A DNA stretch of 64,000 nt from Novosphingobium sp. HII-3 (GTDB lineage: Bacteria > Pseudomonadota > Alphaproteobacteria > Sphingomonadales > Sphingomonadaceae), in assembly GCF_002916655.1 (NCBI RefSeq), contig NZ_PPSM01000014.1, positions 682,001-746,000 on the forward strand, written 5' to 3'. Every line of letters begins with the position of its first letter. Positions within the stretch are counted from its first letter, which is position 1. Of the stretch, positions 7,746 to 15,452 are shown piece after piece. Both the position numbers and the translations under genes were made by a program. Under the pieces are notes generated by a model. That model worked only from the letters and a program-made list of their open reading frames with translations. It ran no database searches and was not told the origin of the DNA.

Positions 7746-8846
7746 TCACGCGATCTTGCGGATCCAGCCGTGGGTGTCCGGCGCATCTCCGCGCTGGATG
7801 GACACGAGCCGGTTCTTGAGCTTGCCAGTGAGCTGGCCCGGGCCGCCGCTTCCGATGGTGAACTCACCATCGCGGCCGCTGACCTTGCCGACGGGAGTGA
7901 CGACCGCGGCGGTACCGCAGGCGAAGGTTTCCACCAGCTTGCCCGAGGCGGCATCCGCGCGCCATTCGTCCAGGCTGTAGCGGCCTTCGCTGACGGTCAG
8001 TCCCTCTTCCCGGGCGAGCTGGAGCAGGCTGTCGCGGGTGATGCCCGGCAGGATGGTGCCGGTCAGTTCGGGCGTGAGAAGGGTGCCGTCGTTGAACACA
8101 AAGTACAGGTTCATGCCGCCGAGTTCCTCGATCCACTTGTGCTCGGCGGCGTCGAGAAAGACGACCTGGTCATGGCCGGCCGCGATCGCCTCTGCCTGGG
8201 GCACGAGGCTGGCGGCGTAGTTGCCGCCGCACTTCGCGGCGCCGGTGCCGCCCGGAGCCGCACGCGTATAGTCGGAAACCCAGATCGAAACGGCGGGCGC
8301 GCCGGACTTGAAATAGTTGCCGGCCGGGCTGGCGATGACGATGAACTTGTACTGCCGTGCCGGGCGAACGCCCAGGAAGGCTTCCGTTGCGATCATGAAC
8401 GGGCGCAGGTACAGCGACGCGCCTTCGCCCTCGGGAATCCAGGCGCGATCAAGCTGGACCAGCTTTTCGATGGCTTCCACGAACACGGCTTCCGGCAGGT
8501 CCGGCATCGCCAGACGACGGGCCGACTGGTTGAAGCGCGCGGCATTGGCTTCCGGGCGAAACAGCGCGATGGCGCCGTCAGCCTGCTTGTAGGCCTTGAG
8601 GCCTTCGAAGATTTCCTGCGCGTAGTGGAGCACCGCCGCCGCCGGATCGAGCGCGATCGGCTGACGAGGGCCGATCACAGCGTCATGCCAGCCTTTGCCG
8701 TCCGTCCAATCGATGGTCACCATGTGATCGGTGAAATGCGTGCCGAAACCCGGATTGGCGAGCACTGCGGCGCGCGCTTCGTCGCTGGTCAGGGCGGAAT
8801 TGGCAAGAGTCGTGAAAGTCAGGCCGGCATCGGCGAGAATCGCCAT
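7746..8846 (-). CDS. ilvE: Branched-chain amino acid aminotransferase
   Basis: This 366-residue fold-type IV PLP enzyme transaminates leucine, isoleucine and valine. The Schiff-base lysine is K205 in AAKCGGNYA, and EIFEGLKAY and GHDQVVFLDA are family segments. ATG 8846 is chosen over an upstream in-frame start because AGAGGA sits about 8 bases before it and the protein then begins as in its relatives. The long upstream region (8847-9429) holds a 19-codon leader ORF with an exceptional ribosome site and a strong hairpin, suggesting post-transcriptional control. Confidence 0.93.
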   Translation of the reverse strand: MAILADAGLTFTTLANSALTSDEARAAVLANPGFGTHFTDHMVTIDWTDGKGWHDAVIGPRQPIALDPAAAVLHYAQEIFEGLKAYKQADGAIALFRPEANAARFNQSARRLAMPDLPEAVFVEAIEKLVQLDRAWIPEGEGASLYLRPFMIATEAFLGVRPARQYKFIVIASPAGNYFKSGAPAVSIWVSDYTRAAPGGTGAAKCGGNYAASLVPQAEAIAAGHDQVVFLDAAEHKWIEELGGMNLYFVFNDGTLLTPELTGTILPGITRDSLLQLAREEGLTVSEGRYSLDEWRADAASGKLVETFACGTAAVVTPVGKVSGRDGEFTIGSGGPGQLTGKLKNRLVSIQRGDAPDTHGWIRKIA

Positions 8847-8989
8847 CGAACGTGTTCCTCTGTCTGCAACAGGATTGCGCCGGTGAACTAAAATTTCACG
8901 GAACACAACCCAAAAGCAATTATGCTTCTTCAGGTGTCAGTCTTAGCACGAAGCCTGAGGGAGGCAAAATCGGAGCATCGCCAAATGAG

Positions 8990-9021
8990 AAGGGCCGCAC
9001 CGGCGGTCCGGTACGGCCCTT
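8990..9021 (-). other. Strong hairpin in the ilvE leader
   Basis: AAGGGCCGCACCGG (8990-9003) pairs with CCGGTACGGCCCTT (9008-9021) around a 4-base loop, with one mismatch; an extra flanking G-C pair extends it on each side. It lies midway between the leader ORF and ilvE. The minus-strand bases after it (CTCATTTGG) are only weakly T-rich, so it could be an attenuator, a pause site or a stability element. Confidence 0.5.
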
Positions 9022-9071
9022 CGCATGGTCAGCGGCCGGGAAGTGCCGCCAGCGAAGCCTTTATCGTCCGT

Positions 9072-9131
9072 TTAACGACAATAATGCTCCGCGACGGAAA
9101 TTGCCGACCTCTCTGCTGAACCATGAGACAT
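9072..9131 (-). CDS. 19-codon leader ORF upstream of ilvE
   Basis: The predicted peptide is MSHGSAERSAISVAEHYCR. Its ATG at 9131 is preceded at optimal spacing by GAAAGGAGGTGATCC (9147-9133), a 15-base exact complement of the usual 16S rRNA 3' end. It is not rich in Leu, Ile or Val, so classical branched-chain attenuation is not obvious. It lies 225 bases upstream of ilvE on the same strand with a hairpin between. Whether it is a regulatory uORF or a genuine small protein is open. Apart from this ORF, the hairpin and a weak promoter candidate, I see nothing else in the 583-base gap 8847-9429. Confidence 0.5.
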   Translation of the reverse strand: MSHGSAERSAISVAEHYCR

Positions 9132-9231
9132 CGGATCACCTCCTTTCGCGCTGTTGAGCCATAGTGCGCCGCATGTAGCGACTGGGACTTCGGAAAGACC
9201 CGGGCGCGTATCCCGGGACCGTCGTCTTGCT

Positions 9232-9261
9232 GCTATATTTGGGTGATTTCGCGTTGCACAA
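9232..9261 (-). promoter_or_regulatory. Candidate promoter for the ilvE leader transcript
   Basis: On the minus strand TTGTGC (9261-9256) and TATAGC (9237-9232) are 18 bases apart. Transcription would start near 9225, about 95 bases before the leader ORF. The match is moderate. Confidence 0.3.
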
Positions 9262-9429
9262 CAAGACTTGCAATGAAAATATTTGGCGTCATGATCCTTG
9301 CTTCGGCCTGTTATCCCCAGCCTTGCGACAACTTGGAGGCTGCTGTCCAACTGCCTGCCTCAGGTGTATCGGGCCGGCGTCTGCATGCCTTCCTCCACCG
9401 TCGAAGCGCCTCTGAATGGTGCCTCCGTC

Positions 9430-10011
9430 TCAGCGGCAGTCCTCGATCACGCGCGAGATTTCTGTCCAGCTCGGCAGGTAAAGCGTCGGCTCTCCGGGCG
9501 CGGCGACGGCAAATCGGCCGCGGCTGAACGCCATGGCGTCAAGCACGGGGTCCCGCGGGGAGACGGTCGCACCGATGCCGCGGCCAGAGCGAGTGCCGGA
9601 GAGGGTGCTTGTGCCTGTCGAGGTCATGATGGTGAGTGTTGCCGAACCGGCGCCGGATGGGCCGGCCCGCAGAAGCGTCATCGTGCTGCGTCCCGGATCG
9701 CATTGGACGACGAATTGCCCGCTGCCGAAGGTGGCTCCCGATGCCGTGCCATTGGCCGCATAAGTCCATTGTCCCGCCGTCTGGGCAGCATCACGCCAGT
9801 CCGTATTGGGCGCCAGTTGCGGCCGGGAGGGCGCGGGGCGCTGCGCTGGCGCAGGCGCGGCCGGTTCCTGTGCCGGAGGGGGCGTCGGCATGGAGGGCGG
9901 TGGGGGGACACATCCGGCAAGAAGCCCCGTCGATGCGGCGCTGGCGGCAAGGATGCGGGGGAGAAAGCCCTTTGCGAACGAATTGGCGCGGCTGCGCGGA
10001 TTTGCCTTCAT
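9430..10011 (-). CDS. Putative lipoprotein with proline-rich linker
   Basis: From ATG 10011 the protein has 193 residues. A basic N-terminus and hydrophobic stretch end in the lipobox LLAG-C with C34 as the lipidated cysteine. A proline/alanine-rich linker follows (about 35-65), then a domain containing GQWTYAANGTASGATFG and a final CR. The family is not one I can name; similar small hypothetical lipoproteins occur in sphingomonads. The frame is open upstream to 10110, and ATG 10062 would overlap the divergent tlyA start, so 10011 is preferred, though no clear ribosome site supports it. Confidence 0.6.
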   Translation of the reverse strand: MKANPRSRANSFAKGFLPRILAASAASTGLLAGCVPPPPSMPTPPPAQEPAAPAPAQRPAPSRPQLAPNTDWRDAAQTAGQWTYAANGTASGATFGSGQFVVQCDPGRSTMTLLRAGPSGAGSATLTIMTSTGTSTLSGTRSGRGIGATVSPRDPVLDAMAFSRGRFAVAAPGEPTLYLPSWTEISRVIEDCR

Positions 10012-10060
10012 GGGCATGGTATGGAATGAGGCGCGCCTCATCTCAAGTGCGTACCTTTCC

Positions 10061-10849
10061 ATGACCGACCCAACAAAGCCCCGTTCCGTCGAAAACACGC
10101 CGTCGCCCAAGGCGGCGAAACTGCGCGTCGATCAGTTGCTCGTAGACCGGGGGCTGGCGGAAAGCCGTACCCGGGCACAGGCGCTTGTGCTGGCCGGACT
10201 GGTTTTCTCAGGGGAGACGAAGATCGCCAAGCCCGGCCAGTCTGTGAAGGCGGACGCTCCGATCGAGGTGCGCGGCCGGGACCACCCGTGGGTGTCGCGC
10301 GGCGGGATCAAGCTTGCGCACGCCATCGAGCATTTCGGGCTTGATCCAAATGGAGCGGTGGCGATGGACATCGGCAGCTCCACGGGCGGGTTCACCGATG
10401 TCCTGCTGAAGCACGGGGCGGCGCGGGTTTTTGCGGTCGATTCCGGGACCAACCAGCTCGCATGGAAGCTCCGCACCGATCCGCGCGTCACTGTTCTGGA
10501 ACAGACCAGCGCCCGCATCCTGACACCTCAGCAGATCGACGCAGCCTGTGACTGGGTGGTGTGCGATGCCAGCTTCATCGGGCTGGCGAAGGTGCTGGAG
10601 GTGCCGCTCCGGCTGGCGGCGCCGCGTTGCCGTCTCGTGGCTCTCATCAAGCCCCAGTTCGAGGTGGGGCGCAGCGAGGTCGGGAAGGGCGGCGTGGTGC
10701 GGGACCCGGCGCTCCATGCCCGCGTCTGCGAAGAGGTGCGCGCATGGCTGGAGGGCGAAGGCTGGACGATACAGGGGATCGTCGAGAGCCCGATCAAGGG
10801 GCCCGAGGGCAACATCGAATTTCTCGTTTCGGCACAGCGCGGACAATGA
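10061..10849 (+). CDS. tlyA: TlyA family rRNA 2'-O-methyltransferase (S4 + FtsJ domains)
   Basis: A 262-residue protein with an N-terminal S4 RNA-binding domain (LRVDQLLVDRGLAESR) and an FtsJ-type methyltransferase domain (MDIGSSTGGFTDVLL). This combination defines TlyA, which methylates ribose positions of 16S and 23S rRNA and affects sensitivity to capreomycin-type antibiotics in some bacteria. ATG 10061 begins just before the S4 domain; a longer frame upstream overlaps the divergent lipoprotein gene and is unlikely to be translated. Confidence 0.9.
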   Translation: MTDPTKPRSVENTPSPKAAKLRVDQLLVDRGLAESRTRAQALVLAGLVFSGETKIAKPGQSVKADAPIEVRGRDHPWVSRGGIKLAHAIEHFGLDPNGAVAMDIGSSTGGFTDVLLKHGAARVFAVDSGTNQLAWKLRTDPRVTVLEQTSARILTPQQIDAACDWVVCDASFIGLAKVLEVPLRLAAPRCRLVALIKPQFEVGRSEVGKGGVVRDPALHARVCEEVRAWLEGEGWTIQGIVESPIKGPEGNIEFLVSAQRGQ

Positions 10850-10951
10850 CCTCTGCGCGACGATTGCACCGGGGGCCGCACGGCTTCACAACCCGCGCCG
10901 GAATTGGATTACCGCGATTCGGGAGCCGCCAGTGCAGATGACCCTGCCGAC

Positions 10952-11506
10952 ATGAACCTTCTTGCCTCCCCGGGGCAGTTGCGCGCCAGCTTCATGCGCT
11001 GGGCGCTCGTCTGCGTACCGGCGGTCATGCTCCTGGGCTTCCTGTCCGGCGCCGTTTCGCAAAGCGGCCCCGGCAACCTGTGGTTCGATGAACTGGTGAA
11101 GCCTGCGGCCTTCCCGCCGCCGGCCCTGTTCGGCATCGTGTGGAGCGTGCTGTACGCCGTGCTCGGAGTGGCGCTGGCGATGATCCTTTCCGCACGCGGC
11201 GCGCGCGGCCGTGGTCCCGCCGTGACGGTCTTCGCCATGCAGTTCGCGTTGAACCTTGCCTGGTCGCCCGTCTTTTTCGGTGCACACCAGATGAGCGCCG
11301 CGCTTGTCGTGATCGCTGTGCTGCTGCTGCTGGCGATCCTGACGGCGCTGCTGTTTTCCCGTGTGCGGCCCCTCGCCGGGGCCCTGCTGGTGCCGTACGT
11401 GCTGTGGCTCGCCTTCGCCGCATACCTCAACTTCGGGTTCCTTCAGGCGAATCCGGACCTCGACGGCGTGCAGCGTTCCGGCGCGGTGGAGCGTTTCACG
11501 ATCTGA
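10952..11506 (+). CDS. tspO: TspO/MBR family protein
   Basis: This membrane protein of 184 residues has five predicted transmembrane segments. The conserved pieces WFDELVKPAAFPPP, FGIVWSVLYAVLG and FALNLAWSPVFFG are diagnostic of TspO, the bacterial tryptophan-rich sensory protein that binds porphyrins and takes part in photooxidative stress or tetrapyrrole handling. I chose ATG 10952; an in-frame TTG at 10904 would add 16 polar residues. It follows tlyA by about 100 bases on the same strand. Confidence 0.9.
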   Translation: MNLLASPGQLRASFMRWALVCVPAVMLLGFLSGAVSQSGPGNLWFDELVKPAAFPPPALFGIVWSVLYAVLGVALAMILSARGARGRGPAVTVFAMQFALNLAWSPVFFGAHQMSAALVVIAVLLLLAILTALLFSRVRPLAGALLVPYVLWLAFAAYLNFGFLQANPDLDGVQRSGAVERFTI

Positions 11507-11560
11507 GGCGGCGTGCACAACCCTCTTGCACAGCGGGCGCGGGCGCTCCATCTAGCGTCC

Positions 11561-11815
11561 ATGCAAAGCGAAAACCCCTTTGTCGCCGACTTCGTCAAGA
11601 TGATGAACAGCGCCGCCGGCACACTGGCCGGAATGGGCCGCGAAGCGCGTGAAGGCGCGCGGGAGCGGGTGAAGGAGTTCATGGGCGATATGGACTTCGT
11701 CAGCCGCGAGGAGTTCGAAGCCGTCAAGGAAATGGCGGCGACGGCGCGGGCCGAATCGGAAGCGCTGAGGGCTCGTATCGAAGCGCTCGAAGCCAAGCTG
11801 ACTCCGCCGCTCTGA
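11561..11815 (+). CDS. ubiK: Ubiquinone biosynthesis accessory factor UbiK (BMFP family)
   Basis: A small protein of 84 residues: an N-terminal amphipathic helix (FVADFVKMMNSAAG) and a C-terminal coiled coil (ESEALRARIEALEAKL), the architecture of the YqiC/BMFP family. UbiK helps assemble the soluble ubiquinone biosynthetic complex. The start MQSENPF at 11561 fits the family length; an earlier GTG at 11513 overlaps the spacer after tspO. Confidence 0.85.
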   Translation: MQSENPFVADFVKMMNSAAGTLAGMGREAREGARERVKEFMGDMDFVSREEFEAVKEMAATARAESEALRARIEALEAKLTPPL

Positions 11816-11909
11816 GCGGCTCTGGACCGGCGCTGATCTCGCGTCGTCTTGAGGAGCGAATGTTTTCCCCGCGTTTGCTCCATGGCGCTGAGCCTTAACA
11901 CCAGGCGCC

Positions 11910-12515
11910 ATGCACTTTCGCGCTCCCGCCATTGTCTGTGCCGCCCTGCCGCATGGAGAGGCTGCCGTCGTCGCCCGGCTTCTCACGGCGGAGCACGGGC
12001 TGGTGGGCGCCTATGTCGCGGGGGGCAGGGGACGCCTGCTTCGTCCTGTCCTGATCCCGGGCAATACCGTTGATGCCGAGCTGCGCTCCAGGTCGGACAC
12101 GCAGCTTCCCTTTGCGCGCGTGGAGCTTCTGCAGAGCCGTGCGCCCTGGCTTGCCGAGCCTCTTCCGGCAGCGGCCATCAGCTGGAGCACGGCGCTCGCC
12201 GCGTCGGTGCTGCCGGAGCGACAGGCCTTTCCGGCGCTGTTCGAGGCTTTGTCAGGCCTGCTCCAGGCCGTCTGCGTCGCCCCTTCCGCGCGCGGCTGGG
12301 CGATGGGCCTGCTGCGGTACGAAGTGCTCGTGCTGCGCGAACTCGGCTACGGCGCCCGCGTCGCCCGTCCGCCTGACGGAGACTGGGGCGCTCTTCTCGA
12401 GGCGTTCGATCGTGTGGGGCGCGAATTGGCGCGCTACGCGCTTGCCGATCGCAGAAGAGACGTTATGGCGGCGCGCGTCCTGCTGCGCGAGCGGCTGGGC
12501 CGGATCGGAAGCTGA
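11910..12515 (+). CDS. recO: DNA repair protein RecO
   Basis: This 201-residue protein has the RecO N-terminal OB-fold signature ([20 protein letters not shown]) and the helical C-terminal domain ([13 protein letters not shown]). RecO works with RecR to load RecA onto SSB-coated single-stranded DNA. It is shorter than E. coli RecO (242) and lacks a cysteine zinc cluster, as in other sphingomonads. It lies 11 bases upstream of leuB, so the two are probably co-transcribed. Confidence 0.88.
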   Translation: MHFRAPAIVCAALPHGEAAVVARLLTAEHGLVGAYVAGGRGRLLRPVLIPGNTVDAELRSRSDTQLPFARVELLQSRAPWLAEPLPAAAISWSTALAASVLPERQAFPALFEALSGLLQAVCVAPSARGWAMGLLRYEVLVLRELGYGARVARPPDGDWGALLEAFDRVGRELARYALADRRRDVMAARVLLRERLGRIGS

Positions 12516-12526
12516 GGGGTACGACT

Positions 12527-13570
12527 ATGCGCATTGCTGTTTTTGCCGGAGACGGAATCGGTCCCGAGGTCACGGAACAGGCTGTGCGCGTTCTCCAGGC
12601 GCTTGAAATCGAAGGGATGGAACTCGTCGAAGGCGACGTCGGCGGGGCCGCGTACCGCAGGCACGGCCACCCGCTGCCGGAAGCGACGCTGGATATCGCG
12701 CGCTCGGCGGATGCGATCCTGTTCGGCGCGGTGGGTGATTTTTCGCTCGACCATCTGGAGCGCGCGCTCCGCCCGGAGCAGGCGGTTCTCGGCCTGCGCA
12801 AGGAGCTCGGCCTCTTCGCAAACCTGCGGCCCGCCACGGTGTTCAAAGGCCTTGAGGACCTGTCGACCTTGCGCCCGGAAGTGTCGGGCAAGATCGACCT
12901 GCTCATCGTGCGCGAGCTTAACGGCGATGTGTACTTCGGCGAGAAGGGCACGCGCACGCTGGAAGACGGCCGCCGCCAGGGCTGGGACATGATGTCCTAC
13001 GCCGAGGACGAAGTGCGCCGCATCGCACATGCCGGTTTCAAGGCGGCGCAGGGCCGTTCCGGTCGCCTGTGCTCCGTCGATAAGGCCAACGTGCTCGAAA
13101 CCTCGCAGCTGTGGCGCGACGTGATGATCGAGGTGTCGAAGGAATACCCCGACGTCGAACTGACTCACATGTACGTCGACAACGCGGCGATGCAGCTGGT
13201 GAAGAATCCCGGCGCCTTCGACGTGATCGTCACCGGCAATCTCTTCGGTGACATCCTCAGCGATCAGGCGAGCATGTGCGTGGGCTCCATCGGCCTGCTC
13301 GCTTCCGCAAGCCTGGCGGAAGGCAAGTTCGGCCTCTATGAGCCGATCCACGGTTCGGCGCCGGACATCGCCGGCAAGGCGCTCGCCAACCCCATGGCCA
13401 CCATCCTTTCGGCGGCGATGCTGCTGCGCCACTCCTTCGGCCTCGAGGAGCAGGCGGCGCGGATCGAAGCGGCTGTCGCCGCGACTCTCGCCGATGGCAT
13501 CAAGGGCGGCGATCTTGGCGGATCAGCGGGCACGAAGGAAATCGGTGACGCGGTCCTCGCGCGCCTGTAA
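12527..13570 (+). CDS. leuB: 3-isopropylmalate dehydrogenase
   Basis: This 347-residue enzyme oxidatively decarboxylates 3-isopropylmalate in leucine synthesis. Landmarks are GDGIGPEV near the N-terminus, the substrate loop [11 protein letters not shown], the metal and NAD region [11 protein letters not shown] and [12 protein letters not shown]. Length and start agree with the family. Together with ilvE some 4 kb away it places part of branched-chain amino acid synthesis in this window, though the two are in separate transcripts. Confidence 0.97.
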   Translation: MRIAVFAGDGIGPEVTEQAVRVLQALEIEGMELVEGDVGGAAYRRHGHPLPEATLDIARSADAILFGAVGDFSLDHLERALRPEQAVLGLRKELGLFANLRPATVFKGLEDLSTLRPEVSGKIDLLIVRELNGDVYFGEKGTRTLEDGRRQGWDMMSYAEDEVRRIAHAGFKAAQGRSGRLCSVDKANVLETSQLWRDVMIEVSKEYPDVELTHMYVDNAAMQLVKNPGAFDVIVTGNLFGDILSDQASMCVGSIGLLASASLAEGKFGLYEPIHGSAPDIAGKALANPMATILSAAMLLRHSFGLEEQAARIEAAVAATLADGIKGGDLGGSAGTKEIGDAVLARL

Positions 13571-13628
13571 AGGTTGCGCCGGTACGCAATAATCGTTTCT
13601 TGACGATTCAGACATAAAAACAGGGCTA

Positions 13629-14825
13629 ATGAACATTTCGAGTTCCGATCTCGCGCAGGCTGCCGAAGCCGCCGCTGAAGCCGTTTCGCCGCCTGCGAAG
13701 CCGCTCGAGCTGGCGGTGGTTCTGCCGACATACAACGAGCGCAAGAACATCGCGACGATGGTCGCGCGACTCGACAAGGCGTTGGCCGGTGTCGCGTGGG
13801 AAGCCATCTACGTGGATGACAACAGCCCGGACGGTACGGCGGACGAAGCCCGCCGCCTGTCGTTGGTCGACCCCCGCGTACGCTGCATTCAGCGGATCGG
13901 CCGCCGCGGCCTTGCCAGCGCGGCGATCGAGGGCATGTGCGCGACCGCCGCGCCGGTTGTTGCGGTGATGGACGCCGATCACCAGCACGATCCCGAATTG
14001 CTTCCGCAGATGCTGCAGGCCATCACTTCGGGCGAATACGACCTGGCTTACGCGTCCCGCTTTGCCGAAGGTGCAAGCACGGACGCCTGGGGCCGCCCCG
14101 ACCGCGTCAAGGCTTCCGGTCTTGCCAACCGTATCGCCAACAAGGTGACCGGCGTTGAACTGACGGACCCTATGAGCGGGTTCTTCATGCTGCGTGCGCG
14201 GACCCTGCGAGCCGACGCGCATCGTCTTTCAGGCGTGGGCTTCAAGATTCTGCTCGATATCCTGGCGACGGTGGAAACGCCGCTGCGCGTCAAGGAATTC
14301 CCCCTCAACTTCGCCGCCCGCGCGGAAGGCGAAAGCAAGTTGGACCAGACCGTCGTGTTCGAATTCCTCGTGGGTCTTTACGACAAGTGGCTGGGCCGGA
14401 TCATCCCGACCCGCTTCGCGCTGTTCGGCACCGTGGGTGCCATGGGCGTTGTGGTGCAGCTGGCGGTGTTGTGGATCATGCTCCACATCGTCTTCGGAGA
14501 GCGCTTCGTCTACGGCAACTGGTCGGAAAGCACGACCTTCAACATCTCGAACACCATCGCCGCACTCGTCGCGATGACGTTCAACTTCGTACTGAACAAC
14601 GAACTGACGTACTCCGACAAACGCCTGCGCGGCTTCGGGCCGCTGATGCGTGGCTGGGCGCAGTTCGCGCTGACCTGCTCGCTGGGCCTGCTCACGAACA
14701 TCGGCTCTGCCGCGGTGCTGAAGACCATCGGCGTGCATGATGTGCTCGCCGTTGTGACCGGCGTGTTGCTCGCCTCGGTCTTCAACTTCGCGCTCTCGTC
14801 CAAGTTCGTCTGGGGCAAGTACTGA
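13629..14825 (+). CDS. Polyprenyl-phosphate mannosyltransferase (DPM1-like GT2) fused to a GtrA domain
   Basis: A 398-residue bifunctional-looking membrane protein. Residues about 28-240 form a GT2 glycosyltransferase with VVLPTYNERKNI, YVDDNSPDGTAD and the metal motif VMDADHQHDPE, as in dolichol-phosphate mannose synthase. Residues about 255-398 hold four hydrophobic segments of the GtrA type, which help polyprenyl-phosphate sugars cross the membrane. The predicted role is making and flipping a polyprenyl-phosphate hexose donor. A PMT-family transferase that could use such a donor is encoded convergently 630 bases away. Confidence 0.88.
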   Translation: MNISSSDLAQAAEAAAEAVSPPAKPLELAVVLPTYNERKNIATMVARLDKALAGVAWEAIYVDDNSPDGTADEARRLSLVDPRVRCIQRIGRRGLASAAIEGMCATAAPVVAVMDADHQHDPELLPQMLQAITSGEYDLAYASRFAEGASTDAWGRPDRVKASGLANRIANKVTGVELTDPMSGFFMLRARTLRADAHRLSGVGFKILLDILATVETPLRVKEFPLNFAARAEGESKLDQTVVFEFLVGLYDKWLGRIIPTRFALFGTVGAMGVVVQLAVLWIMLHIVFGERFVYGNWSESTTFNISNTIAALVAMTFNFVLNNELTYSDKRLRGFGPLMRGWAQFALTCSLGLLTNIGSAAVLKTIGVHDVLAVVTGVLLASVFNFALSSKFVWGKY

Positions 14826-14941
14826 CCCTGCCGCGTGCTCAGGCGGCGCTGCTTGGCTTCACGGCCGCAGCGGCGCTGCTGAGCCTGGTCGACGCGCCGT
14901 ATCCCCGCCTCGCCCCGCTGCAGAACCTGCCGACGCTGGCG

Positions 14942-15433
14942 GTGGTCGCGGGGCTATGGCTCGCGCTGCGGCGCTGGTCCATGCCGACCGGTGCGGTGCT
15001 CTGCGTCTGCGTGTTCCTGTGGCTGCACACGCTCGGCGGGCGCTACATCTACTCCTTTGTCCCTTACGAGGACTGGGCCCGCGCGTTGGGCGTGCCGTCC
15101 CCCGCAGAGGTGCTGGGGCTGGAGCGGAACGCATGGGACCGGCTGGTCCATTTCAGCTTCGGCGCGTGCCTGATTTATCCCGCCTCCGAAGGATTGTCGC
15201 GTCACAAAGGGCTCTCACGCGGCCTTGCGACGTACATCGCGGTCGAGTTCGTTTTGGCGGCCAGCGCAGTCTACGAAGTTTTCGAGTGGCTGCTGACGGT
15301 GTTCATGGCGGGGCCGGATGCGTTGGCTTACAATGGACAGCAGGGCGACGTGTGGGATCCGCAGAAGGACATGGCGTTGGCAGCGCTGGGCGCGCTATTC
15401 GCAGCGCTGGTTCTGCGCCTCCGCCGCCGTTGA
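14942..15433 (+). CDS. DUF2238 membrane protein (YjdF-like); true start probably upstream
   Basis: The 163 codons from GTG 14942 contain the DUF2238 features: LHTLGGRYIYSFVPYEDW, DRLVHFSFG and a final QQGDVWDPQKDMALAALGA segment, with several membrane helices. The same frame stays open upstream to the end of the preceding gene and encodes a further plausible hydrophobic helix (QAALLGFTAAAALLSLV), which would give about 203 residues, close to E. coli YjdF. That extension has no ATG, GTG or TTG; the first candidate is a CTG at 14822 overlapping the upstream TGA. The function of the family is unknown. Confidence 0.75.
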   Translation: MVAGLWLALRRWSMPTGAVLCVCVFLWLHTLGGRYIYSFVPYEDWARALGVPSPAEVLGLERNAWDRLVHFSFGACLIYPASEGLSRHKGLSRGLATYIAVEFVLAASAVYEVFEWLLTVFMAGPDALAYNGQQGDVWDPQKDMALAALGALFAALVLRLRRR

Positions 15434-15452
15434 GACCACGACCGACGGCCCA

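Noticed and set aside
9133..9147. GGATCACCTCCTTTC on the plus strand, identical to the 3' end of 16S rRNA
   Set aside because: The flanking sequence is not rRNA. The match is explained as a perfect Shine-Dalgarno sequence for the minus-strand leader ORF.
9273..9527. Possible small lipoprotein on the plus strand beginning MKIFGVMILASAC
   Set aside because: The lipobox-like start is attractive, but there is no ribosome site and the frame soon runs antisense through the real lipoprotein gene with an arginine-rich shadow-type composition.
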